Assembly: GCF_002723955.1 (NCBI RefSeq)
Contig: NZ_BEWN01000001.1
Coordinates: 434,001 to 498,000 of the forward strand
DNA: 64,000 nt
Origin: Gluconobacter frateurii
GTDB lineage: Bacteria > Pseudomonadota > Alphaproteobacteria > Acetobacterales > Acetobacteraceae
Reading direction: 5' to 3'
Shown: positions 17,276 through 25,934 of the stretch, in pieces
Position numbering within the stretch: the first letter of the stretch is position 1
How the letters are laid out: every line of letters starts with the position of its first letter
The notes under the pieces: generated by a model
Told to the model about the DNA's origin: nothing
Databases searched by the model: none
What the model saw: only the letters and a program-made list of their open reading frames with translations
Translations under genes and position numbers: made by a program

Positions 17276-18196
17276 ATGACAGAGGTCACGGATCGTCACG
17301 TCGAGGCATTTCTGGAAATGCTTGCGGCGGAGCGTGGTGCGGCCTTGAAAACCCGGCAGGCCTACGCGTCTGACCTGTCTGACTTTGCCCGCCATTGTGC
17401 ACCCGCGTCGTTGGCGCAGGCGACGGGTGAGCAGGTTCGGAGTTATCTGGCGTCTCTGTCGCAAGCTGGAATGGCAGCCCGGACGGCGGCCCGGCGGCTG
17501 TCATGCCTGAAGCAGTTCTATCGCTTTCTCATGCTGGAATCGATTCGGTCCGATGATCCGACCGATCGTCAGCAGGCCCCCAAAATTACGGCTTCGCTTC
17601 CTCGACCTCTGGATGAGAAGGAGATTCGTCTTCTTCTGGAGGATGGGACGAGAGGGCATGAGAACGAACGGCGGGATCTTCTGTCCCGGGCCGCTTTGGA
17701 ACTTCTCTACACAACCGGGCTGCGCATTTCCGAACTTCTGTCGTTACCCGCCAACTGTGTGAAGGCAAAAGGCGCGATGCTTCTCGTGCGCGGTAAGGGG
17801 GGTAGAGAACGTCTAGTACCCTTGTCCCGTAGTGCGCGGGAGGCGGCGGACGCTCTGGTTCATTTTGATCGGGATTTGGGCAGCCCCTATCTCTTTCCGG
17901 GTCGTAATCCTGACAAGCCTCTGACACGTCAGGGGTTCGACAAGATCCTGTTGGCCTGTGCACTGAAAGCCGGGATTGATCCGGAACGCGTCAGTCCGCA
18001 TGTGCTCAGACATTCCTTCGCCAGTCATCTTCTGGCGCATGGGGCCGATTTGCGGGCGCTCCAGATGCTTCTGGGGCATGCTGACATCGCTACCACCCAG
18101 ATCTATACGCAGGTGATGGCGGAGCGTCTAAGGCAGCTTGTGACAGCCCATCATCCTTTGGCGAAAGTCACGCCTGTGGAACCGGCTGACTCGTAA
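17276..18196 (+). CDS. xerD: Tyrosine recombinase XerD/XerC
   Basis: Site-specific recombinase that resolves chromosome dimers at dif with its partner Xer protein. It has 306 residues. A SAM-like N-terminal DNA-binding domain occupies about 1-90 (FLEMLAAERGAALKTRQAYASDL). The catalytic domain has all the expected residues: Arg in TTGLRISELLSL, Lys in VRGKGGRERLVPL, His-x-x-Arg in SPHVLRHSFASHLL, His in LLGHADI and the nucleophilic Tyr in TQIYTQV. XerD is favoured over XerC from overall pattern only. It is followed by accA after a short gap. It is not part of a mobile element: no attachment sites or integrase partners are seen. Confidence 0.9.
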   Translation: MTEVTDRHVEAFLEMLAAERGAALKTRQAYASDLSDFARHCAPASLAQATGEQVRSYLASLSQAGMAARTAARRLSCLKQFYRFLMLESIRSDDPTDRQQAPKITASLPRPLDEKEIRLLLEDGTRGHENERRDLLSRAALELLYTTGLRISELLSLPANCVKAKGAMLLVRGKGGRERLVPLSRSAREAADALVHFDRDLGSPYLFPGRNPDKPLTRQGFDKILLACALKAGIDPERVSPHVLRHSFASHLLAHGADLRALQMLLGHADIATTQIYTQVMAERLRQLVTAHHPLAKVTPVEPADS

Positions 18197-18245
18197 AATC
18201 ACGGGGGGCTGTTTCCGGATGCGCTGGCGTGCTATCCGGCTGGCC

Positions 18246-19220
18246 ATGCGCCAATTCCTAGATTTCGAGAAGTCGGTCGCCGAACTCGAGACCAAGATCG
18301 ACGAACTCCGCCAGATGGGCAGCCAGGAGAAGGACTCCGGCACCAGCGGCATCAACATCGATGACGAGGTTGCCCGTCTTTCAGACAAGGCGGACAAACA
18401 GCTTCGTGCGACCTATGCAAAGCTTACGCCGTTGCAGAAGGTGCAGGTTGCCCGTCACGCCCAGCGGCCAAAGGCTCTGGACTATGTTCGTCTCCTGACC
18501 ACAGATTTCACGCCACTGGCCGGTGACCGCGCCTTTGGTGATGATAAAGCCATGATTGGCGGTCTGGCCCGTTTCCGTGGAGAACCCGTCGTGGTGATCG
18601 GGACGGAACGTGGTCACGATACGGAAACGCGTCTGCTGCATAATTTCGGCATGGCCCGCCCGGAAGGCTATCGGAAGGCGCAGCGTCTCGTGGAGATGGC
18701 TGGTCGTTTCGGTCTGCCGATTCTGAGCTTCATCGATACGGCCGGTGCGTGGCCGGGAATTGACGCAGAAGCTCGTGGGCAGGCTCAGGCTATCGCGAAG
18801 TCGATCGACATCTGCCTCAAGGCTCCTGTGCCCCTGATTGCCACGGTGATCGGTGAGGGTGGTTCCGGCGGTGCTATCGCCATTGGTGCCGGTGATCGCG
18901 TGCTCATGCTTGAGCATTCGATCTATTCCGTCATTTCGCCCGAAGCTGCTGCCTCCATCCTGTGGCGTGATCCGAAGCTGGCACCTGCAGCCGCAGAAGC
19001 CCTGAAGCTGACTGCGCAGGATCTGCAAAATCTGGGTCTGATCGACCGGATCGTTGCCGAGCCGATCGGGGGCGCGCAGCGCTCTCCGGATGATGCGGTT
19101 CATGCTGTTGGTAATGCCATTGCCGAGGAACTGGTGGAGCTTCAGAAGCTCACGGGGCCGGCTCTTCTTCAGAAGCGCCGGGACAAGTTCCTGGCCATGA
19201 CCCGTGGGTCTCTGAACTGA
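18246..19220 (+). CDS. accA: Acetyl-CoA carboxylase carboxyltransferase subunit alpha
   Basis: Alpha subunit of the carboxyltransferase that, with AccD, moves carboxyl from biotin to acetyl-CoA to form malonyl-CoA, the first step in fatty acid synthesis. From the ATG at 18246 it is 324 residues, beginning MRQFLDFEKSVAELETKI as in the family; an upstream ATG at 18219 adds nine residues with no family match. Conserved crotonase-fold segments include GDDKAMIGGLARF, FIDTAGAWPGIDAE, GEGGSGGAIAIGAGD and SVISPEAAASILW. The carbonic anhydrase at 9.4-10 kb may feed bicarbonate to this pathway. It ends at a strong terminator. Confidence 0.98.
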   Translation: MRQFLDFEKSVAELETKIDELRQMGSQEKDSGTSGINIDDEVARLSDKADKQLRATYAKLTPLQKVQVARHAQRPKALDYVRLLTTDFTPLAGDRAFGDDKAMIGGLARFRGEPVVVIGTERGHDTETRLLHNFGMARPEGYRKAQRLVEMAGRFGLPILSFIDTAGAWPGIDAEARGQAQAIAKSIDICLKAPVPLIATVIGEGGSGGAIAIGAGDRVLMLEHSIYSVISPEAAASILWRDPKLAPAAAEALKLTAQDLQNLGLIDRIVAEPIGGAQRSPDDAVHAVGNAIAEELVELQKLTGPALLQKRRDKFLAMTRGSLN

Positions 19221-19224
19221 TACG

Positions 19225-19259
19225 AAAAACCGCTGCCCTCTGGAGCAGCGGTTTTTTTT
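19225..19259 (+). terminator. accA intrinsic terminator
   Basis: AAAAACCGCTGC pairs with GCAGCGGTTTTT around an eight-base loop, with eight T residues on the plus side and a run of A on the left. It can therefore act for both accA and the convergent CinA-like gene. Confidence 0.93.
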
Positions 19260-19263
19260 GATC

Positions 19264-20028
19264 TTATGCCTTGTGCGGAGGATCACCGCTGATTGGCTCA
19301 CGGCCATGCGCCATAATGAGATCATGCAGCAAGGTTCCGGCTTCTGAGACGGATGCCGCTTCGTAGCCCTTGGCGACGAGGGCTGTCCCGGTTGTTCCAT
19401 CCGTCAGGCCATATGGATAGGAACCGAGGTCAATTCCCGGAAATTTATCCTGCAAGTGGCGGAGGTCTTCGGCGAAATCGCCTTCCTTCAGGCCTGCGGC
19501 ATGCCAGCTGACGGAGGTCAGGGGCGGACCTTTCTCCAGTTGAGGGACCAGAGCTTCCACCATGGAGGCGAAAATGGACGGCACCCCGGCCATTACATGC
19601 ACATTGCCGATGCTGAAGCCGGGCGCTGCGGAGATGGCGTTCTCAATGGGGGTAGAGCCTTCTGGCAGCATGGCCATGCGCTGACGGGCTGCGTTGAATT
19701 TCTCTTTTCCCATGAGAGCTTCGAGTTTCTGGAACGTCGGCTCATGGCGCAGCAGCGGAACGCCCATGGCCTTGGCAATGCATTCAGCCGTGATGTCATC
19801 ATGGGTTGGGCCGATGCCACCGCAGGTGAAGATGATATCGAATCGGGACCGGCATTCGGTGACGGTCTGGATGATGTGATCCTCAATGTCCGGGATGACG
19901 CGCACTTCGAGCAGCCGGATGCCTTGGGCATTCAGTGCACGCGCCAGAACCTGTGTGTTGGCGTCCTGGGTGCGGCCGGAGAGGATTTCGTTGCCTATGA
20001 CGAGCAGGCAGGCGTTTTTTTGAAGCAT
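19264..20028 (-). CDS. CinA-like molybdopterin-binding domain protein
   Basis: Single-domain protein of the MoaB/Mog fold corresponding to the N-terminal (COG1058) half of CinA, associated with nicotinamide-nucleotide or molybdopterin chemistry; the PncC deamidase domain is absent. From the ATG at 20028 (AGGACGAG upstream) it is 254 residues. Motifs: IGNEILSGRTQDANTQ at the N-terminus, FTCGGIGPTHDDIT, and HVMAGVPSIFASM. The frame continues 22 codons upstream, but without a good ribosome-binding site. It diverges from the SMP-30 gene 102 bases away. The precise reaction is unknown; the eukaryotic relatives are FAD synthetase-associated. Confidence 0.88.
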   Translation of the reverse strand: MLQKNACLLVIGNEILSGRTQDANTQVLARALNAQGIRLLEVRVIPDIEDHIIQTVTECRSRFDIIFTCGGIGPTHDDITAECIAKAMGVPLLRHEPTFQKLEALMGKEKFNAARQRMAMLPEGSTPIENAISAAPGFSIGNVHVMAGVPSIFASMVEALVPQLEKGPPLTSVSWHAAGLKEGDFAEDLRHLQDKFPGIDLGSYPYGLTDGTTGTALVAKGYEAASVSEAGTLLHDLIMAHGREPISGDPPHKA

Positions 20029-20130
20029 GAGTCTCGTCCTGATAGTCTGTGGAAAGAACGTAGCGCGTTGTGCCGCGTTGTCGAGTTGGGCCAAAAGTTT
20101 CGGCCTTGCGTAATTTCAGACAGGACACTC

Positions 20131-21024
20131 ATGAGCACTCTGAAGCACCATCTCCCTGAATGTATTCTCGATCTGCGTGCAACGCTGGGTGAGGGCCCCG
20201 TCTGGAGTGAGGCTGAAAAGTCGCTTTATTTCGTGGATATTGTGGCAGCCAAGGTTCACCGCTTTACGCCGGAGACGGGTGCGCACAAGACGTGGGATGC
20301 CCCTGATCGCCTGGGCTTCCTGCTGCCGGTCGCAAACGGAACCTTTCTTGCCGGTTTGCGTGACGGACTTCATGGTTTTGATCCGGAAAGCGGTGACTTC
20401 GAAGCGGGTCCAGAAATTGAGCCCGAGAAGCCGGGCAATCGTCTGAATGATGGTTGCGTGGATCCATTGGGTCGCGTCTGGTTCGGTACGATGGATGATG
20501 GAGAAGAAGAGCCAACCGGTTCTATTTACCGTGTTGTTCATACAGAAGACGGTCTTGAAATCACGCATCATAACGAAGGCTACATTGTCTCGAATGGTCC
20601 GGCCGTCTCACCTTGCGGTCGTGTGCTGTATGTCTGTCACAGCCCGAAGCAGACGATTTATGCCTTTGATATCGACGAGAACGGTGATCTTTCCAACGAG
20701 CGCGTTTTCGCCACGCTGACGCATGGCTATCCGGACGGGATCGTCACGGATAGTGAAGGCAACCTCTGGTGTGGGACGTGGCTGGGTGGTCGAGTGGCCC
20801 GTTTCCGTCCGGATGGAACGGAACTTCCGGCCATTAAAATGCCTGTGAGCAATGTCACGAAGGTTGCTTTTGGTGGCGATGACCTGAAAACCGTTTTTGT
20901 TACGACGGCGCGTAAGGGTCTGGACGAGGCCACGCTGGCCAAGGAACCGCAGGCTGGCTCGCTGTTTGCCTTCCGGACGGATATTGCCGGCGTTCCGCAG
21001 AAAGAGTTTCAGCTGAACGACTGA
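20131..21024 (+). CDS. SMP-30/gluconolactonase-family protein
   Basis: Six-bladed beta-propeller lactonase of the SMP-30/gluconolaconase/LRE family, 297 residues, without a signal peptide and so cytoplasmic. Metal-site motifs are visible: LGEGPVWSE with the first Glu, NRLNDGCVDPLGRVWFG with Asn and Asp, SNGPAVSPCGRVLYV, and YPDGIVTDSEGNLWCG with the catalytic Asp. The ATG at 20131 has an AGGA nine bases upstream; the much longer open frame to 19456 is only a shadow of the CinA-like gene. Sugar-acid lactones are abundant in this oxidative bacterial group, so an aldonolactone substrate is likely but not shown. Confidence 0.92.
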   Translation: MSTLKHHLPECILDLRATLGEGPVWSEAEKSLYFVDIVAAKVHRFTPETGAHKTWDAPDRLGFLLPVANGTFLAGLRDGLHGFDPESGDFEAGPEIEPEKPGNRLNDGCVDPLGRVWFGTMDDGEEEPTGSIYRVVHTEDGLEITHHNEGYIVSNGPAVSPCGRVLYVCHSPKQTIYAFDIDENGDLSNERVFATLTHGYPDGIVTDSEGNLWCGTWLGGRVARFRPDGTELPAIKMPVSNVTKVAFGGDDLKTVFVTTARKGLDEATLAKEPQAGSLFAFRTDIAGVPQKEFQLND

Positions 21025-21030
21025 AGCAGA

Positions 21031-21062
21031 CAGGGCGGTATTGAAAACGGCCCTGTTCTTTC
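21031..21062 (+). terminator. Terminator after the SMP-30 gene
   Basis: CAGGGCGGT and ACGGCCCTG form an imperfect stem with a G-G mismatch around a seven-base loop, followed by TTCTTTC. It lies seven bases after the lactonase stop, between convergent genes. Confidence 0.55.
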
Positions 21063-21065
21063 AAT

Positions 21066-22082
21066 CTATCCCAGAAGTTCCTGTAAGAGGGGAATGAGCG
21101 GCAGATCCGGGTCTGGCATGGGATATTTCGCCAGATCTGTCGCGCTCACCCAGGCCAGCTTTTGTCCTTCACGAGGTGCGGGAACACCTCGCCATCGGCG
21201 CACAACATAGAGTGGCATCAGGAGGTGGAAAGGACCGGCGTTCTCGCTGACGAACGTGAAGGGGGCGAGGCATGAACCGGTCAGATCCACGTCCAGCTCT
21301 TCCTTCATTTCCCGGATGAGGGCCTGTTCCGGCGTTTCATCCCGTTCGACCTTTCCTCCTGGAAACTCCCACAGACCGGCCAGCCGTTTTCCTTCCGGGC
21401 GACGGGCGAGCAGGATGCGTCCCTGCGCGTCGAGAAGGGCTGCCGCCACGACCAGTAGGGTTCGCGGCTTTGGCGATTGTGCCGCATTAGGTATCGGGCC
21501 TTTTTCCTGCACAGGCGGCGGGGCGACGACGTCTTGAACGCCAGCATCCTGCTGAAGAAAGCCTGAACGGGTTAATTCATGAATGATGATGGGGCATTCA
21601 GCTCCACGGGAGACAAAGCGGCGGCTGCCACGGCCTGTTTCCTGAAAACCCAGCTTGCGCAGGACAGCAGATGAGCCGGGGTTATCGACCGCAACATCTG
21701 CCGTCAGTTTCTCAATTTTGAGAACCTGTAACGCCCATTCTACGACACGCTGCGCCGCAGCCGTCGTCATGCCCTGTCCCCAGACGGCGGGGGAAGCCCA
21801 GTATCCGAGAGAGGCAGAGCGTCTGTCATCTGACAGGACAAGGCCGACCGCTCCCAGAAGGGTTCCGTCGCGCGTTACTGCAAAGTGGTGAGCTTCACCA
21901 CGTGCGCTGTCTTCCAGAGTAGATGCGATCCATTTCTCGGCAAGATCGCGGGGATAGGGAAAGGGAAGGCGGCTGAGCATGCGGACCACGCTCCAGTCGT
22001 TCACAAGGCGGTGGACGGCTGGTGCGTCTTCCGGGCGGAGGGGACGTAAAAGAAAATCCCCCGCTTTCAGTTCAGGTGTCAT
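21066..22082 (-). CDS. GNAT acetyltransferase-Nudix (MutT) fusion protein
   Basis: Two-domain cytoplasmic protein of 338 residues. Residues about 7-165 form a RimJ/RimL-type GNAT acetyltransferase ([20 protein letters not shown], then [18 protein letters not shown] for acetyl-CoA binding, and [15 protein letters not shown]). After a Pro-rich linker, residues about 205-338 form a MutT-like Nudix hydrolase whose box [20 protein letters not shown] is nearly identical to E. coli MutT, except Asp for the last Gly. MutT cleans 8-oxo-dGTP; the same is likely here. The ATG overlaps the stop of the Rieske oxygenase gene (ATGA), so the two are coupled. The GNAT substrate is unknown. Confidence 0.9.
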   Translation of the reverse strand: MTPELKAGDFLLRPLRPEDAPAVHRLVNDWSVVRMLSRLPFPYPRDLAEKWIASTLEDSARGEAHHFAVTRDGTLLGAVGLVLSDDRRSASLGYWASPAVWGQGMTTAAAQRVVEWALQVLKIEKLTADVAVDNPGSSAVLRKLGFQETGRGSRRFVSRGAECPIIIHELTRSGFLQQDAGVQDVVAPPPVQEKGPIPNAAQSPKPRTLLVVAAALLDAQGRILLARRPEGKRLAGLWEFPGGKVERDETPEQALIREMKEELDVDLTGSCLAPFTFVSENAGPFHLLMPLYVVRRWRGVPAPREGQKLAWVSATDLAKYPMPDPDLPLIPLLQELLG

Positions 22083-23194
22083 GTCGGGCTTGTTGAATCC
22101 TGCTCCTCAGGGACGCCGCAACGGGCCAGCAGACGGCGCAGCGTGTTGATGACGGGGAAGACTTCCTGATTGTGATCGCCCCCAAGCTCGTTCCAGGCGG
22201 CCTGTTCAAGCTCTACGATATCACGGTCTTCCTTAAAAATTCGTTCCGTGAAGGCGACAAGGAAGGGCCATGCCAGATCCAGAACAACCCGGACTTTTGG
22301 TTTGCGAACCGACAGGAGACCAAAAACGCGACAGGTTTTTTCTTCAGGATCCTGCGGAACATAGACGATCCATAGATCCATGACCGGCGGTTCGTCACCT
22401 GTTGCAATCCTCAGGGTCTGATACGGGTATTCCGTTCGGATCGTCATGACGTCGCGATGGGCGTAGCGCTCACTGGCATCCCGGCGCTCGCCAAAGATCA
22501 GGGCTTCACCCCAGGGCTGTTTTCCGCTGGTCCGGGCAAAGCTGTACCGGGCCTCGACTAGCGTTGGCTCGTCTTTGCCGCCCAGAAAGCGGGGTTTCAT
22601 CTGCCCCATCTGCTTCATGTGCATGAACTGATGGTTCATATCCATCAGGTTCTCATGCATGAAACTGTAGTGGCAGCCGACTTTCTTGCCGAACCGACGC
22701 GTCTTGTAGGCCGGATCACGAACTGAGCCGAGAGACGGGAAGGGGGTAGTGTCGGCTTTTGCCGGATCTCCGGGGAAGATGAAGATCAGGCCGCCTTCTT
22801 CCCGGCAAGGATAGGTGCGGACGCCATTGGGAAGTTTGTTCTTACCCAGATAGGGGACATCGATGCATCGGCCAGAGCGGCCATAAGCCCAGCCATGGTA
22901 GCAGCACTGCACAGCTTCACCGCTGACACGGCCTAGGCTGAGGGGAACCTGACGGTGAGCACAGCGGTCTTCAAGTGCGAACACGCTGCCATCCAGGGGG
23001 CGAACAAGGGCTATGGGCTGTCCGGCATAGCGCGTGCCGATGGTTTTGCCGCGCTGGAGTTCATGGGACCACGCGACAGGGTACCAGTAATCCGGGTTGG
23101 AGCGGATGCGACGCAGGTCTGTATTGCGGGCTGGAGGCTCGTTGGGGGAGATGCTGCTGATGATGTCATCAGCATCTACGGTACTCTGCGACAT
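22079..23194 (-). CDS. Rieske non-heme iron oxygenase, alpha subunit type
   Basis: Single-component-type oxygenase terminal subunit, 371 residues, related to vanillate O-demethylase and other aromatic-ring oxygenases. The Rieske [2Fe-2S] domain (about 35-140) has CAH, then 16 residues, then CCYHGW (C-X-H ... C-X2-H). The catalytic domain has the mononuclear iron motif [12 protein letters not shown] (N-x2-D-x2-H-x3-H). No ferredoxin, reductase or other catabolic gene lies beside it, so electron donor and substrate are unknown. It is the first gene of a unit with the coupled GNAT-Nudix gene and diverges from the TonB-dependent receptor. Confidence 0.9.
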   Translation of the reverse strand: MSQSTVDADDIISSISPNEPPARNTDLRRIRSNPDYWYPVAWSHELQRGKTIGTRYAGQPIALVRPLDGSVFALEDRCAHRQVPLSLGRVSGEAVQCCYHGWAYGRSGRCIDVPYLGKNKLPNGVRTYPCREEGGLIFIFPGDPAKADTTPFPSLGSVRDPAYKTRRFGKKVGCHYSFMHENLMDMNHQFMHMKQMGQMKPRFLGGKDEPTLVEARYSFARTSGKQPWGEALIFGERRDASERYAHRDVMTIRTEYPYQTLRIATGDEPPVMDLWIVYVPQDPEEKTCRVFGLLSVRKPKVRVVLDLAWPFLVAFTERIFKEDRDIVELEQAAWNELGGDHNQEVFPVINTLRRLLARCGVPEEQDSTSPT

Positions 23195-23458
23195 TGAAAT
23201 CCCGATCCTTATAAAGCCGGGCCTTTTGAAAGGCGTCTTTCTAAAACGAGCCTAACAGGCAAAGGGTCCCGACCGGAAGGGGGAAGGCCGTATCGCGGTA
23301 AATCGCGTCATTTGGGCAACATGAGGCTGGAAAAGCACAGGTTGGATGTCATTGAAACATCATCCACGGCTGCAAAGGCTTTGCCTAATAAAGATGCTTG
23401 GTTAGGACACCGCTTCCTTGATCTCGTAATTGTTCATATTCCCGGAGTATTGGCCTCA

Positions 23459-25864
23459 GTGCGCACCAAACCCCTGCTTCTGTCTTCTATTGCACTGTTG
23501 GCCCTTCACTCTCAGGCACATGCCGCTGACGCAACCAAGACTGTCGCTCCGAAACATCGGCATGTACCGGGTCGTCATGATGCAGGTCCCGCTGCTGCGG
23601 TTGAACCGGCTGCACCCGCAGTTCCAGCAAAGCGCGCTCGTCGCACCAATGTGGAATCCCGTTCGACCGAAAGCGTGTCCGTAACCGCGCGTCAGTTGAC
23701 GGGGCGTGATGCTGAACAGGCTGTTTCCAAAGCTGTCATGCGGCAGTTCGTGCCGGGAACCAGTCCGTACCGCATGCTGGACCGGACGCCTGGTGTCAGC
23801 TTTACGTCTACAGATCCATTCGGAATCGATAGTTTCGGTGCAAATCTTTACGTCCGGGGTTTCTTCATGAACCAGATGGGCGTGACGGTTGATGGTGTCC
23901 CGCTGAACGATCAGACCTACCAGTCTGTTAGCGGTATGAGCCTCGCTTCAGCCATCATCCCGGACGATATTCAGTCCATGCGGATGTCTCAGGGGGCTGG
24001 GTCCGTGGAACTGCCATCGACCAACACGCTTGGCGGGACAATCCAGATTGGATCGTCTGATCCCAACGACACGCGCGGCGGCAAGGTCAGCCAGTCCTTC
24101 GGTAGCTACAATTCCTATCGTACTTATGTTCGTCTGGATTCCGGCAAGCTGAACAGCTCCGGCACGAAGTTCTACACGTCCTATGCCCGGACGGATGAAG
24201 GCATGTGGATGGGCAGTGGCGACCAGTTCATGCAGCAGGTTGATGCCAAGCTTGTGCAGCCGATCGGGCAGCGCAGCCGTATGTCCGCCTTCTTCAACTG
24301 GTCCAGTCTGGCTCAGTGGAACTACCCTGATACGTCCATCGGAATTCTGAAGAACCTCGGCTGGCGGACGCCGCATCTTTATCCGAACTACGGCCTTGCT
24401 TATCGCATTGCGAATGGTTCGGCTGCGCTTCCGGCAGGTTACGGCAATGTTTCCGGCATCGATGGGTCGGAAATTGCCATGTATGATGGTGGGCAGGCTG
24501 AAACCAACTACATGGGTGGCCTGCATTTCGATCTGGCGCTGACCGATCGTTTGACCTGGAACACGACGGTCTATGGCCACAGCCAGACTGGCTATTACAG
24601 CTATACGGACTCTGAAGATCCGTCCCCCAATGGTGCGCCTTTCTCCGAAGAAGTCTGGCAGAACCGCCAGGAGCGCTACGGCATTGATACCAGTCTGCGC
24701 TACAAGTGGGGGCGTCACACGATCGAGGGCGGTGTCTGGTATGAAAACAACAACCAGCAGGCTGGTCTGTTCAATTATCAGCAGCCGTTGTTGGGTGAGG
24801 GTGCGCCGCTTAAGGCTGTCGGGCCTTATGACGTTTACGGAAAGGCTTTTCTGGAAGGCTACAACTTCCAGTGGACGACCAACGTCATGCAGTTCCACCT
24901 GCAAGACAGCATCCGCCTGACCGAAGGTTTGACGCTGCATGCCGGATTTAAATCCATGGTTGCGACGACATCTGGTGGCGCAAACTACAACAACGCGGAC
25001 TGGACCGGCTCAGATGAACTGCCGAATGGTTCGCTAAAGGCCTCTCAGGCCTTCCTGCCGCATATCAACCTGGACTGGCACATCAACAGCCACCATGAAT
25101 TGTATGTGGACGTGGCCGAAAACATGCGCGCCTATGAGGTTTCGGCCTATGGCGTGGCGAACTCGGTTTATTCGGTTGAAGATCAGGCGACCTTCCAGGC
25201 CCAGAAAAAGTCTCTCGAGCCGTCCAAGGCGTGGGTCTATCTTGGCGGATATCGTTATACGTCCAAGTATCTTCAGGCGAATGCGACCGTCTATCACGCC
25301 AGTCTGATCCATCCGATCCTTGCGGCGGCTGTCGGGTCTCTGACCAATCCGGTGTCTCAGGTGATCGACTTCGGGCACATCTCCATGACGGGTGCCAATG
25401 GCGATATTACTTTGACGCCGGTTGAAGGTCTGAGCATCAGTAACAACCTGAGCTACAACAAGGGTACCTACGACCGCGATGTTGATACATCGGGCGGGTT
25501 CTATGCGCTGGCAGGCAAGAATATCGTCAATTACCCGGCCTGGATGTACAAGACGTCCGTCTCCTACACCTGGAAGGGGGCGACGGCGCATTTCGATGCC
25601 AACTACTATAGCCGCCGCTACTACAGCTTCATGAATGATACGTCCGTTGGTGGATACTGGCTGGCGAATGCCGGAATGCAGTATCGCTTCGGCAAGTTGA
25701 GTGTGTGGAAAGACGTTACCGCGAGCTTCAACGTCTATAATCTGTTCAACACGAAATATATCGCCATGATGGGCCAGAATGATAACCCTGCGACGGGTGA
25801 TTATCAGTCCATGGAGCGAGGTGCGGTTCGTGAGTTCTTTGGAACGGTTAGCGCGTCGTTCTGA
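23459..25864 (+). CDS. TonB-dependent outer membrane receptor
   Basis: Gated 22-strand outer-membrane transporter for siderophores or other bulky ligands, powered by TonB. I choose the GTG at 23459 (801 residues): it starts a clean signal peptide (RTKPLLLSSIALLALHSQAHA). The frame runs up to 23312 without a better start. A 45-residue Pro/Ala/Arg-rich stretch precedes a TonB-box-like ESVSVTARQ. The plug domain follows (GANLYVRGFFMNQMGVTVDG, then LPSTNTLGGTIQIGS), then the barrel ending in an aromatic-rich C-terminus closing VSASF. No TonB, ExbB or regulator gene is adjacent; the ligand is unknown. Ends at a strong terminator. Confidence 0.93.
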   Translation: MRTKPLLLSSIALLALHSQAHAADATKTVAPKHRHVPGRHDAGPAAAVEPAAPAVPAKRARRTNVESRSTESVSVTARQLTGRDAEQAVSKAVMRQFVPGTSPYRMLDRTPGVSFTSTDPFGIDSFGANLYVRGFFMNQMGVTVDGVPLNDQTYQSVSGMSLASAIIPDDIQSMRMSQGAGSVELPSTNTLGGTIQIGSSDPNDTRGGKVSQSFGSYNSYRTYVRLDSGKLNSSGTKFYTSYARTDEGMWMGSGDQFMQQVDAKLVQPIGQRSRMSAFFNWSSLAQWNYPDTSIGILKNLGWRTPHLYPNYGLAYRIANGSAALPAGYGNVSGIDGSEIAMYDGGQAETNYMGGLHFDLALTDRLTWNTTVYGHSQTGYYSYTDSEDPSPNGAPFSEEVWQNRQERYGIDTSLRYKWGRHTIEGGVWYENNNQQAGLFNYQQPLLGEGAPLKAVGPYDVYGKAFLEGYNFQWTTNVMQFHLQDSIRLTEGLTLHAGFKSMVATTSGGANYNNADWTGSDELPNGSLKASQAFLPHINLDWHINSHHELYVDVAENMRAYEVSAYGVANSVYSVEDQATFQAQKKSLEPSKAWVYLGGYRYTSKYLQANATVYHASLIHPILAAAVGSLTNPVSQVIDFGHISMTGANGDITLTPVEGLSISNNLSYNKGTYDRDVDTSGGFYALAGKNIVNYPAWMYKTSVSYTWKGATAHFDANYYSRRYYSFMNDTSVGGYWLANAGMQYRFGKLSVWKDVTASFNVYNLFNTKYIAMMGQNDNPATGDYQSMERGAVREFFGTVSASF

Positions 25865-25883
25865 GGATCAGATAGAGTATGGA

Positions 25884-25919
25884 AAAAGCCGCCCGACATT
25901 CGCCGGGCGGTTTTTTTTG
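25884..25919 (+). terminator. TonB-receptor terminator (bidirectional)
   Basis: AAAAGCCGCCCG pairs with CGGGCGGTTTTT, with eight T residues on the plus side and a run of A on the left, so it serves the receptor and possibly the convergent Hint-domain gene. Confidence 0.92.
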
Positions 25920-25934
25920 TGAGTTCTAGGCCGA

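Noticed and set aside
17276-18196. Tyrosine recombinase as a sign of a mobile element
   Set aside because: Sequence and context fit the housekeeping XerD; no direct repeats, tRNA target, excisionase or cargo genes nearby.
19456-20130. N-terminal extension of the SMP-30 frame
   Set aside because: It runs through the divergent CinA-like gene; the ribosome-binding site and family start place the real start at 20131.
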